Below are positions 19,954 through 27,529 of a stretch of 64,000 nucleotides of DNA, in pieces; within the stretch, counting starts at the first letter, position 1; each line of letters starts with the position of its first letter. The translations under genes were made by a program, and so were the position numbers. A model generated the notes under the pieces. It saw nothing but the letters and a program-made list of their open reading frames with translations, searched no databases and was not told where the DNA came from. The stretch spans positions 806,001-870,000 of the forward strand of contig OZ252008.1 of NCBI GenBank assembly GCA_965246995.1, given 5' to 3'. Origin of the DNA: VXRJ01 sp965246995. GTDB taxonomy: Bacteria > Acidobacteriota > Vicinamibacteria > Vicinamibacterales > UBA8438.

Positions 19954-22113
19954 ATGAGCAGTCTCGAAGGCCTGATCCAGACGATCCAGACGTACAAGCC
20001 GGACGCCGACATCGACCTGTTGCGCCGGGCGTATGACTTCTCCGCGGTGGCGCACGCTGGCCAGACGCGCCGCTCCGGCGAGCAGTACATCACCCACCCG
20101 CTGGAAGTGGCGGGACTGGTGGCAGACATGCACCTCGACGATGTCGCGGTCGCCGCCAGCCTGCTGCATGACGTGGTCGAGGACACGCTCACCACAGAGG
20201 AAAAAGTGCGCGAGCTGTTCGGCGAGGACATCGCGCATGTCGTTGCCGGCGTTACCAAGATCGGCGCGATGCAGTTCTCGTCGAGCGAGGAACGGCAGGC
20301 GGAGAACTTCCGCAAGATGCTGCTCGCGATGGTGGACGACGTTCGAGTCATCCTGGTGAAGCTGGCCGACCGTCTGCACAACATGCGCACCCTCGATCAC
20401 CTGCCGGAGCCGCGCCGACTCAAGATCGCGCAGGAGACCGCGGACATCTACGCGCCAATTGCACATCGGCTCGGCATGAGCAAGGTGAAGCACGAGCTGG
20501 AGGAGTTGGCATTCCGACACCTTGAACCGGGGGAGTACGAATCGCTCCGGACGGTGGTGGACGAGCGCCGGAAGGCGACGGACCGGACCGTGGCGCAGCT
20601 CAAGCGGACGCTTTCGGACAAGCTACGCAACGCGCGAGTGCCGGTACTCACGATCGAAGGGCGAATCAAGCAGCTGTTCAGCATCCAGGAAAAGATCAAG
20701 CGGCAACGAATCTCGCTCGATCAGGTCTACGACCTGGTGGCGGTCCGGGTCATCACGCGCTCGGTGCATGACTGTTATGCCGCGCTGGGGATCATCCACC
20801 AGACCTGGTCGCCCGTTCCGGGACGCTTCAAGGACTTCGTGGCGATGCCGCGGCCCAACGGCTACCAGTCTCTGCATACGTCGGTTGTGAGCGATCGGGG
20901 TTTTCCGTTCGAGGTGCAGATTCGAACGGAGCAGATGCATCAGATTGCCGAGGAGGGGATCGCGGCCCACTGGAAGTACAAGGAGGGACGCGTCGGAGCG
21001 GAGACTGATGAGCAGTACTTCCTCTGGATCCGGCAACTGCTTGAGTGGCAAAAGGATGTTCCGGACCCGAGCGAGTTCATCCACAGCCTGAAGATCGATC
21101 TCTACCCGGAGGAGGTGTACACCTTTACTCCGAAGGGAGAAGTGAAGGGGTTGCCGCGTGGCGCGACGCCGATCGACTTCGCGTACGCCATTCACACCGA
21201 CATTGGCAATACCTGCGTCGGCGCGCGCGTCAACGGACGGATGGTGCCGCTTCGGACGCGCCTGGAGAGCGGCGATATTGTGGAAGTGGTGACCGCCGCC
21301 GGGCATCAACCGAGCCGGGATTGGCTGAACGTTGTCGGGACGACACGCGCGCGCAACAAGATCAAGCAGTTCATCCATGCCGAGGAGAAGGTGCGCGCCG
21401 TCGATCTTGGGCGGAAGCTCCTCGAAAAGGAGGCGCGCCGCTTCGCGCTGAAGACCAAAGCGGTACTGGACACGGGTGCCATAGAGACGGTCTGCTCCGC
21501 CTTCAGCGCGGCGAAGCCGGATGACCTGTACGCCGCCGTCGGCTACGGGAAGGTTTCGGCGCGGCAGGTGCTCGACCGGCTGGTGCCGGAAAACCAGTTA
21601 AGGGAACCGAAGCAGGAGACGGCGGTCGCTTCCGCCGTGCGGCGGATGCTTCGGCCGAACAAGCATGTCATCAAGGTGCGGGGCTTCGACGACCTGATGG
21701 TTTTCCGGGCCGGATGCTGTAATCCGATACGGGGCGAGAAGATTGTCGGTTATGTGACGCGTGGCAAGGGGGTATCGGTGCACTCCGCGAGTTGCGCGAA
21801 CGTACTGAACCTGTTGTACGACCCGGAGCGGCGGATCGACGTTGTGTGGGACAAGGCGGATGGCGACGCGTTCACGGTCTGCCTTACGATCCAGGTCGAG
21901 GACCGTCGCGGCATGCTCGCGGACGTTACGTCGCGCATCGCCGAGACGCGCATCGACATCCGGAAGGTGGAAGCGTCGTCGGGGGAGGATCGACATGGCC
22001 ACATCAGCGTCACGATGGACATCGTTGACCTGAAGCACCTGCAGAAGGTGATCAAGGTGGTTCGTGCCGTCCCGGGCGTGTTGAACGTCGAACGGGTGCT
22101 GCGGCAGCAGTAG
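19954..22113 (+). CDS. rel: Bifunctional (p)ppGpp synthetase/hydrolase
   Basis: Long RelA/SpoT homologue (719 residues) that makes and degrades the stringent-response alarmone. Domains in order: HD hydrolase (HPLEVAGLVADMHLDDVAVAASLLHDVVEDT, split, with the His and HD residues intact), synthetase (RFKDFVAMPRPNGYQSLHTSV, IRTEQMHQIAEEGIAAHWKYK), TGS (VYTFTPKGEVKGLPRGATPIDFAYAIHT) and a C-terminal ACT domain (LTIQVEDRRGMLADVTSRIAETRI). The open frame extends upstream, but family similarity starts at MSSLEGLIQTI. No Shine-Dalgarno is possible here, because a terminator hairpin and T-run directly precede the ATG. Two IS elements follow the stop. Confidence 0.95.
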   Translation: MSSLEGLIQTIQTYKPDADIDLLRRAYDFSAVAHAGQTRRSGEQYITHPLEVAGLVADMHLDDVAVAASLLHDVVEDTLTTEEKVRELFGEDIAHVVAGVTKIGAMQFSSSEERQAENFRKMLLAMVDDVRVILVKLADRLHNMRTLDHLPEPRRLKIAQETADIYAPIAHRLGMSKVKHELEELAFRHLEPGEYESLRTVVDERRKATDRTVAQLKRTLSDKLRNARVPVLTIEGRIKQLFSIQEKIKRQRISLDQVYDLVAVRVITRSVHDCYAALGIIHQTWSPVPGRFKDFVAMPRPNGYQSLHTSVVSDRGFPFEVQIRTEQMHQIAEEGIAAHWKYKEGRVGAETDEQYFLWIRQLLEWQKDVPDPSEFIHSLKIDLYPEEVYTFTPKGEVKGLPRGATPIDFAYAIHTDIGNTCVGARVNGRMVPLRTRLESGDIVEVVTAAGHQPSRDWLNVVGTTRARNKIKQFIHAEEKVRAVDLGRKLLEKEARRFALKTKAVLDTGAIETVCSAFSAAKPDDLYAAVGYGKVSARQVLDRLVPENQLREPKQETAVASAVRRMLRPNKHVIKVRGFDDLMVFRAGCCNPIRGEKIVGYVTRGKGVSVHSASCANVLNLLYDPERRIDVVWDKADGDAFTVCLTIQVEDRRGMLADVTSRIAETRIDIRKVEASSGEDRHGHISVTMDIVDLKHLQKVIKVVRAVPGVLNVERVLRQQ

Positions 22114-22117
22114 GGGC

Positions 22118-23744
22118 CTAGCAGCCTGTCGGACTTAGGCCCGGGTTTTATAATGGGGCTTGTCGAGTTGAGGGGGTAGAAGTAGATGCCGAATTTTGTA
22201 CAGCGGCACCAGTCGCAGTTGTATCTGCTGCCGCCGGACCTGCGCGATTGGCTGCCTGAGGACGATCTGGCGCACTTCGTGGTGGAGGCGGTGGAACGGG
22301 TGCCGCTGGAGCGGTTCCAGGTGAACGAACGGGGCACCGGATCGGCGCAGTATCACCCGCGGATGATGCTGGCGTTGCTGGTGTACTGCTACGCGAACGG
22401 GATCTTCGGCTCGCGTCGGATCGAGCGGGCGACGTATCGGGACATTGGCGTTCGGTACGTGGCGGCGAACTGTCATCCGGACCACGACACGATCTGCACG
22501 TTCCGGCGCAGCAACTTCGAAGCGGTAGCGGAGGCGTTCCTGCAGGTACTGCTGCTGGCGAAGGAGCTGCAGTTGCTGCGTGTTGGGACGGTGAGCGTGG
22601 ACGGGACGAAGGTGGACGCGAACGCGAACAAGCGCAACAGCATCCGCTACGACCGTGCGGGGGCGTTGCGCGAGCAGTTGCGAGGCGAGATCGAGGGGTT
22701 GTTGGATCAGGCGGAGCACGCCGACACGGACGACGTGCCGGACCCACAGGGTCTGCCGGAGGAGTTGTCGCGGCGCGAGACGCTACGGGCGAAGCTGGAC
22801 CGTGCGTGCGCGGAGTTGGAACGGCGTGCGCAGGCGCGTGCGGACGCGGAGCGGGCGGAGTACGAGCGCACGGTGGCGGCGCGGGAGCGGCGTGCGGGAT
22901 CGCGCAAGGGTCGGCACATCACGCCGCCGAGGGACGCGCCGGAGGCGAAGGCGCAGATCAACCTGACGGATGCGGACAGTGCGCTGATGCGCAAGAGCCG
23001 GCGCCATGAGTACCGCCAGGCATACAACGCGCAGGCGGTGGTGGATGCCGACGGCAGTCAGTTGGTGTTGGGGTCGCGGGTGAGCGTGTGCGCGAGCGAC
23101 CGCAACGAGTTGGTGGCGGACGTGGACGCGATACCGACGGCGGTGGGCGCGGCGGATCGGGTACTGGCGGACAGTGGCTACGCGACGGGCAGCGAGGTGT
23201 CGCAACTGGCAGGTCGCGGTGTGGAGGTGTTGGTGGCGACGGGGGCGGAAGGCCAACGGCGCCGGCACGACTTCCGACCGGAGCCGCCGGAGCAGCTGGC
23301 GAAGGAGCCGCAGGCGGACTGGATCAAGTCGATGCAGGAGAAGATGGCACTGCCGGAGCACCGGGCGCATTACCGTTTGCGCCAGCAGACGGTGGAGCCG
23401 GTGTTCGGGATCGTGAAGCAGGCGATGGGCTTCCGGCAGTTTCTGCTGCGGGGTCTTGAGAAGGTGGAGGGCGAATGGGCCTTGGTAACGCTGGCGTATA
23501 ACTGCCGACGCGTGCACAACCTCAGGCTGGCATGACGGGGCTATACGGGGCGGAACTCGGCGTGTTCGCGACCCACCAGAGGCGTCAGAAAGACCTCCAG
23601 GCGCCGTCAGCGACCGATGGCCAGGATACAGTCCCCGTTTCGGTCGAAGCGGCCCTCCCGGCACAGAGACACAGGGCGTCGTTCAAACAGGTGCCAAGTC
23701 GCTTCCACGCGCGTTTGCCGCGCCTAAGTCCGACAGGCTGCTAG
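22118..23744 (+). mobile_element. IS1182-family insertion sequence
   Basis: A complete element of about 1.63 kb. Perfect 23 bp inverted repeats, counting the terminal CTAG, occur at 22118-22140 and 23722-23744 (inner part GCAGCCTGTCGGACTTAGGC). CTAG is itself palindromic, so it may be a 4 bp target duplication rather than part of the repeat. One transposase gene occupies the left part. About 190 bp to its right, inside the element, contain no gene. It lies between rel and ridA and shares its right CTAG with the next element. Confidence 0.9.
22186..23535 (+). CDS. IS1182-family transposase
   Basis: DDE transposase of 449 residues. The N-terminal DUF772-type domain reads YHPRMMLALLVYCYANGIFG and SRRIERATYRDIGVRYVAAN. 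Catalytic acidic residues are expected in SVDGTKVDANANK, LADSGYAT and QTVEPVFGIVKQAMGFRQFLLRG. A charged coiled-coil-like insert (about residues 160-250) lies between the first two blocks, as in many members. The gene is intact, with no frameshift, and both IS ends are present, so the element could be active. Confidence 0.93.
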   Translation: MPNFVQRHQSQLYLLPPDLRDWLPEDDLAHFVVEAVERVPLERFQVNERGTGSAQYHPRMMLALLVYCYANGIFGSRRIERATYRDIGVRYVAANCHPDHDTICTFRRSNFEAVAEAFLQVLLLAKELQLLRVGTVSVDGTKVDANANKRNSIRYDRAGALREQLRGEIEGLLDQAEHADTDDVPDPQGLPEELSRRETLRAKLDRACAELERRAQARADAERAEYERTVAARERRAGSRKGRHITPPRDAPEAKAQINLTDADSALMRKSRRHEYRQAYNAQAVVDADGSQLVLGSRVSVCASDRNELVADVDAIPTAVGAADRVLADSGYATGSEVSQLAGRGVEVLVATGAEGQRRRHDFRPEPPEQLAKEPQADWIKSMQEKMALPEHRAHYRLRQQTVEPVFGIVKQAMGFRQFLLRGLEKVEGEWALVTLAYNCRRVHNLRLA

Positions 23745-25461
23745 CCCGGATTTCTCACCGGAGGTGAACAAGAGGCTGCCCGTGATGGCGTAAAGTGTTG
23801 TTATCACAATAACTTCAAGCCACACACGGAGGCAGCCTCTTGTCGACACATTGTACGCCAACCCAGCTTGAGTTTCCTCGGGTCGGTCGTCGCCGTCTGG
23901 TCGCCAGCTTTGATGGCGGAACGATCACGTCCAACGCCGGGGCATTGCTGCTGCGGGCGGTGGAGAAGTGCACCGGCGTGTGCCGGCGCGCGGCGGAGTG
24001 CTTCCAGGACTACCGGGATCCGAGCTTGATCGAGCACACGGTCGAGGACTTGGTGACCCAGCGTGTGATGGCCGTCGCGTTGGGCTACGAAGATCTGAAC
24101 GACCATGACACCCTGCGGCGCGACCCGCTGGTGGCGGCCGCGGTGGGCAAGGCGGACCCGACGGGCGAGAACCGGGTGCGGGTGGCGGACCGCGGGGCCG
24201 CGCTGGCGGGGAAGAGCACGCTGAACCGGCTGGAACTGGTCGGGTCGAAGGACGCCGAGGCTGACCGGTACAAGAAGGTGACCTATGACGAGGCGGCGCT
24301 CGACGCCCTGCTGGTGGACGTGTTCATCGAGTCGCACCCGACGCCGCCGGCGCGCATCGTGCTGGATGTCGATGCGACGGACGACCCGCTGCACGGCCAG
24401 CAGGAAGGGCGGTTCTTCCACGGGTATTACCGGCACTACTGCTATCTGCCTCTGTATATCTTCTGCGGGGCGCAGGTGCTCTGCGCGCGGTTGCGGCCCT
24501 CGAACATCGACGGGGCGGCCGGGGTGGTGGACGAGTTGGCGCGGATTGTGGGGCAGGTGCGGCAGGCGTGGCCGTCGGTCTCCATCGTGGTGCGGGGAGA
24601 CTCGGGGTTCTGCCGAGACGAGCTGCTGAACTGGTGCGAAGAGCATGCGGTGGATTACGTCATCGGCTTGGCGAAGAACGCTCGGTTGAAGGAACACATC
24701 GCGCCCGAACTGGCGCAGGCCCAGGCGCAGTGCGAGGAAACCGGGACCGCCGCGCGGGTGTTTGCGGACTTCCGCTATCGCACGCGCGAGAGCTGGAGCC
24801 GGGAGCGCCGGGTGGTCGGCAAGGCCGAGCATCTGCCCGCGGGCGCCAATCCACGCTTCGTGGTGACATCGCTGCGGCCGGACACCCTGGCGGCGCAGGC
24901 GCTGTATGAGGATTTCTATTGCGCCCGCGGGGACATGGAGAACCGCATCAAGGAACAGCAACTGGCGCTGTTCGCGGACCGGACGAGCAGTGCGACGCTG
25001 CGCGCCAACCAACTGCGCCTGTATTGGGCCACGCTGGCCTACGTCCTGCTCCAGCACCTCCGCGACCGGGGGCTGGCGGGCACCCGGCTCGCCCGCGCCC
25101 AATGCGACACGCTACGGCTGCGGCTGCTCAAGATCGGCGCCCACGTCCGCGTCACCGTGCGCCGCATCTGCGTGGCGCTGTCCGAGCTGGCGCCCGACGC
25201 CGATCTGTTCATCACGGCCGCTCAACGTTTGCGCGCACCGCCCGGCCCGGCCTGACGATTGGCCAGGCGGCGGCATACGTTCACGACCGCAGGGGGGCAC
25301 GGGGACCTTTCGGGCATGGTGTGCTTACCCGACCGATTTTGGCGCCGCGCGCACGTCGTCGCCCGCGTCCAGACCACCGCTGGCGCCTGAGTTGGCCGCC
25401 CGGAACCCCAGACCCACCGCCTCATGCCCGATCTCCGGGAGCTGTGAGAAATCCGGGCTAG
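23741..25461 (+). mobile_element. IS1380-family insertion sequence
   Basis: An element of about 1.71 kb between CTAG tetranucleotides at 23741-23744 and 25458-25461. Inverted ends read CCCGGATTTCTCAC on the left and the complement GTGAGAAATCCGGG on the right (about 25444-25457). The left CTAG is shared with the right end of the IS1182 element, so the two are exactly adjacent. The right CTAG provides the stop codon of ridA. About 200 bp at the right end contain no gene. Confidence 0.88.
23840..25255 (+). CDS. IS1380-family transposase
   Basis: DDE transposase of 471 residues. Family motifs include VLDVDATDDPLHGQQEGRFF with HGYYRHYCYLPLY, SIVVRGDSGFCRDELL, and YCARGDMENRIKEQQLALF near the C-terminus; these carry the catalytic acidic residues. 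The start is TTG, preceded by GGAGG at seven bases; no better start exists before the conserved N-terminus. The reading frame is intact. Confidence 0.93.
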   Translation: MSTHCTPTQLEFPRVGRRRLVASFDGGTITSNAGALLLRAVEKCTGVCRRAAECFQDYRDPSLIEHTVEDLVTQRVMAVALGYEDLNDHDTLRRDPLVAAAVGKADPTGENRVRVADRGAALAGKSTLNRLELVGSKDAEADRYKKVTYDEAALDALLVDVFIESHPTPPARIVLDVDATDDPLHGQQEGRFFHGYYRHYCYLPLYIFCGAQVLCARLRPSNIDGAAGVVDELARIVGQVRQAWPSVSIVVRGDSGFCRDELLNWCEEHAVDYVIGLAKNARLKEHIAPELAQAQAQCEETGTAARVFADFRYRTRESWSRERRVVGKAEHLPAGANPRFVVTSLRPDTLAAQALYEDFYCARGDMENRIKEQQLALFADRTSSATLRANQLRLYWATLAYVLLQHLRDRGLAGTRLARAQCDTLRLRLLKIGAHVRVTVRRICVALSELAPDADLFITAAQRLRAPPGPA

Positions 25462-25856
25462 GAGCCCGTGTTTGCTGACACCCTGGCGATACAGTCGATC
25501 TCCACCAGGGCATCTTTCGGGAGTCGCGCAACCTGGACGGCCGCGCGGGCCGGCGAGGGGTCGGCGAAGAAGGTGGCGTACACCCGGTTCATCGTGGCGA
25601 AGTCGTTCATGTCGGCCAGGTAAACGGTCGTCTTGACGACATCGGCGCATGTCGCGCCGGCAGCGGTCAGGATGCCGTCGAGGTTCCGGAGCGCCCGTTC
25701 GGTCTGGGCGCCGACGTCGCCATCGATCATCTCGCCCGTATCCGGGTCCAGAGCTACCTGCCCCGAGACAAAGAGCAGATCACCGCTTCGAATTGCCTGC
25801 GAGTAAGGACCAATAGCTGCCGGCGCGCCCGTCGTGACGATGGGAGTCCGAGACAC
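25458..25856 (-). CDS. ridA: RidA family reactive enamine/imine deaminase
   Basis: YjgF/RidA protein that hydrolyses reactive 2-aminoacrylate and related enamines. It shows TGAPAAIGPYSQAIRSGDLL, VSGQVALDP, VVKTTVYLADMNDFATMNRVY and the C-terminal ARLPKDALVEIDCIA. I start it at the GTG at 25856 (132 residues), where family similarity begins; the frame stays open upstream into rpmB. The last residues (SANTGS) go beyond the usual end and are encoded by sequence identical to an end of the dispersed CTAG element. The stop TAG lies within the CTAG at the right end of the IS1380 element. Confidence 0.92.
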   Translation of the reverse strand: MSRTPIVTTGAPAAIGPYSQAIRSGDLLFVSGQVALDPDTGEMIDGDVGAQTERALRNLDGILTAAGATCADVVKTTVYLADMNDFATMNRVYATFFADPSPARAAVQVARLPKDALVEIDCIARVSANTGS

Positions 25857-25909
25857 GTTCTGCCTGGAAGGGAATTTCTTCCCGCTCGAGGTGATTGCGG
25901 AGGGTCGGG

Positions 25910-26101
25910 CTACGGTGCCTTGACGACGAGGTTCGACCGGATGCAGCGGGTACACACCCGCAGCCGCTTCACCCCACCGTTGACCACCGCGCGGACCGTC
26001 TGGATGTTCGCCTGGAACCGCCGCTTCGTCACGTTGTGGGCGTGTGAGACATTCCGGCCCATCTTCGGGCCCTTGCCGCAGATGTCGCAACGTTTCGCCA
26101 T
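25910..26101 (-). CDS. rpmB: 50S ribosomal protein L28
   Basis: Large-subunit ribosomal protein, 63 residues. MAKRCDICGKGPKMGRNVSHAHN is the family N-terminus (split as GNVSHAHN-type motif). The two CxxC pairs (CDIC, CTRC) make it a zinc-binding form. The ATG is certain from the family start. A TAGAAT at 26119-26114 on the minus strand could be its -10. It lies alone between ridA and a zinc-cluster protein. Confidence 0.97.
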   Translation of the reverse strand: MAKRCDICGKGPKMGRNVSHAHNVTKRRFQANIQTVRAVVNGGVKRLRVCTRCIRSNLVVKAP

Positions 26102-26136
26102 AAGTACGTGCCTATTCTATACCGGGAGTCGCCGCG

Positions 26137-26844
26137 TCAGCGTCCAGGGACGATCAGACCCGACGGTGAGGTCCGCTCGGCGGGGTTGCCCGTGCTACCC
26201 CCTGCAGCCTCCCCGTCACCCGTCATGGTCGATGCGAAGCGCTTCAGCATGGCCACGCACGCTGCCTCGTCCCCTTCCGCGCTCAAGAGCGTCTGTCCTT
26301 CCCGGGCGCCCCGTTCGATCCGCCGGAAGATGTCGGCCAGGTCATGGTCAGGAACCGGCGTTCCCTGCTGCGCTGAAGCGTCAACGAGTCCGGCCATCTC
26401 CTTTACCAGCCGCTGAGCGTAGGTAGTCTGAACGGCGTGCTGGTAGACGATTCCGCGGCTGGCCGTCTCTGCGGTCTGCGCCATTGCCTGGGCCGCTTCC
26501 GCGACGTCGGCATCGCGAAGGCCCGGAAGGTCAGGCCGATCCTGGCCTAGCACGGCCAGCAGTCGATAGGTGAGTGCCTGCTGCTGCGGCGTCAGTCCAT
26601 GCAGTAGCGCCACGAGGAAATGAACGTCGCGTTCGCGTTGTCGCTGCACCACGGCGGGCGGGTGGGCCGAGGCGGAATGCAGCCAGGAACAATCGGGTGG
26701 GCAGGCGATTTCGGTCAGGCGCTTGGTGCCACAGCAGACCGAGCAGATCGAGACCCCTTTCGCGGGGCAGCTGCGCCGCGCCTTCCGGCGACCACATAGC
26801 GGACAAGTCTGTTTCGACACGGCCGTTGGGATTATGACAGCCAA
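26137..26844 (-). CDS. Conserved zinc-cluster protein of unknown function
   Basis: A 235-residue protein I do not recognise by name. The N-terminal 55 residues carry a dense cysteine cluster: TCPLCGRRK, SCPAKGVSICSVCCGTKR, and IACPPDCSWL, enough for two zinc sites. The rest is Ala/Gln/Glu-rich and predicted helical, without motifs. The C-terminal 25 residues are Gly/Ser/Pro-rich and look disordered. It may be a nucleic-acid or protein-binding scaffold, which is a guess. It is upstream of rpmB on the same strand and divergent from the sigma-54-controlled dksA-like gene. Confidence 0.75.
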   Translation of the reverse strand: MAVIIPTAVSKQTCPLCGRRKARRSCPAKGVSICSVCCGTKRLTEIACPPDCSWLHSASAHPPAVVQRQRERDVHFLVALLHGLTPQQQALTYRLLAVLGQDRPDLPGLRDADVAEAAQAMAQTAETASRGIVYQHAVQTTYAQRLVKEMAGLVDASAQQGTPVPDHDLADIFRRIERGAREGQTLLSAEGDEAACVAMLKRFASTMTGDGEAAGGSTGNPAERTSPSGLIVPGR

Positions 26845-26976
26845 GGTCGGTTTCTGGTCCGGGGCCGCCGAAATTCCTGCCGCCGATTGAACGCAGCACG
26901 TCCTCTGGAGAGGACAAACGTCCTTCCGAAACCAAACCGCTGTTTCTGTCGTCTAAGCAAATAGCGCTGGTTCCAA

Positions 26977-26992
26977 TGGCACGGATCTTGCA
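26977..26992 (+). promoter_or_regulatory. Sigma-54 (RpoN) promoter for dksA-like/lon
   Basis: TGGCACGGATCTTGCA matches the -24/-12 consensus TGGCACGnnnnTTGCA at every specified position. The expected start is about 27003, leaving a leader of about 65 nt before the dksA-like ATG at 27069. About 130 bp of upstream non-coding sequence could hold an enhancer-binding-protein site; none was identified by eye. Confidence 0.88.
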
Positions 26993-27068
26993 CTCATGTT
27001 GGGCGAGGCTCGATAGGCAGCAAGGACCGGGCTGAACTGGACGAACCGCCTGGAAAGGAGCAGGCACC

Positions 27069-27527
27069 ATGAACATGCAAGCACGCACCACGAGGAAGAA
27101 GCTGAGCCAGGCTCGCCACCGCGAGCTGAAGAAGATGCTCGAGGCGCGGCGTCTCGAGATCATCGGCGAGGTGCAGCACAAGATGCGCGACGTACGGCTG
27201 GAGCACGCGGCTTCGCCCACGCCAGATGTGCGCGACGAGGCGGAGGCCTCCGAAATGGACATCCAGGGCGACATCGAATTCGCCGTGCTGCAGATGAAGA
27301 CCGAGACGCTTCACAAGATCACAGAGGCGATCGGCCGCCTCGACGAAGGCGCCTTCGGGTACTGCTACGAGTGCGGGAAGGAGATCGCAACCGAGCGGCT
27401 CCGGGCGTTGCCGTTCGCCGTCCGCTGCACCGAGTGCGAGGTGGAGCGCGAACTGGCAATCGAGCGGGAGCAGATGTACGACGCGCGTCGGGCTCCCGCT
27501 TCGCTCTTCACTGACTTTCAGGGGTAG
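27069..27527 (+). CDS. DksA/TraR family zinc-finger regulator
   Basis: RNA-polymerase secondary-channel type regulator of 152 residues. The N-terminus is a Lys/Arg-rich helix, followed by a coiled-coil region with acidic tip (DEAEASEMD), then GRLDEGAFGYCYECGKEI and PFAVRCTECE forming the four-Cys zinc finger. Family members tune transcription together with ppGpp, and a rel gene lies 5 kb upstream. GGAG lies eight bases before the ATG. It is expressed from a sigma-54 promoter and ends 2 bp before lon, so the two are probably one operon. Confidence 0.9.
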   Translation: MNMQARTTRKKLSQARHRELKKMLEARRLEIIGEVQHKMRDVRLEHAASPTPDVRDEAEASEMDIQGDIEFAVLQMKTETLHKITEAIGRLDEGAFGYCYECGKEIATERLRALPFAVRCTECEVERELAIEREQMYDARRAPASLFTDFQG

Positions 27528-27529
27528 CG

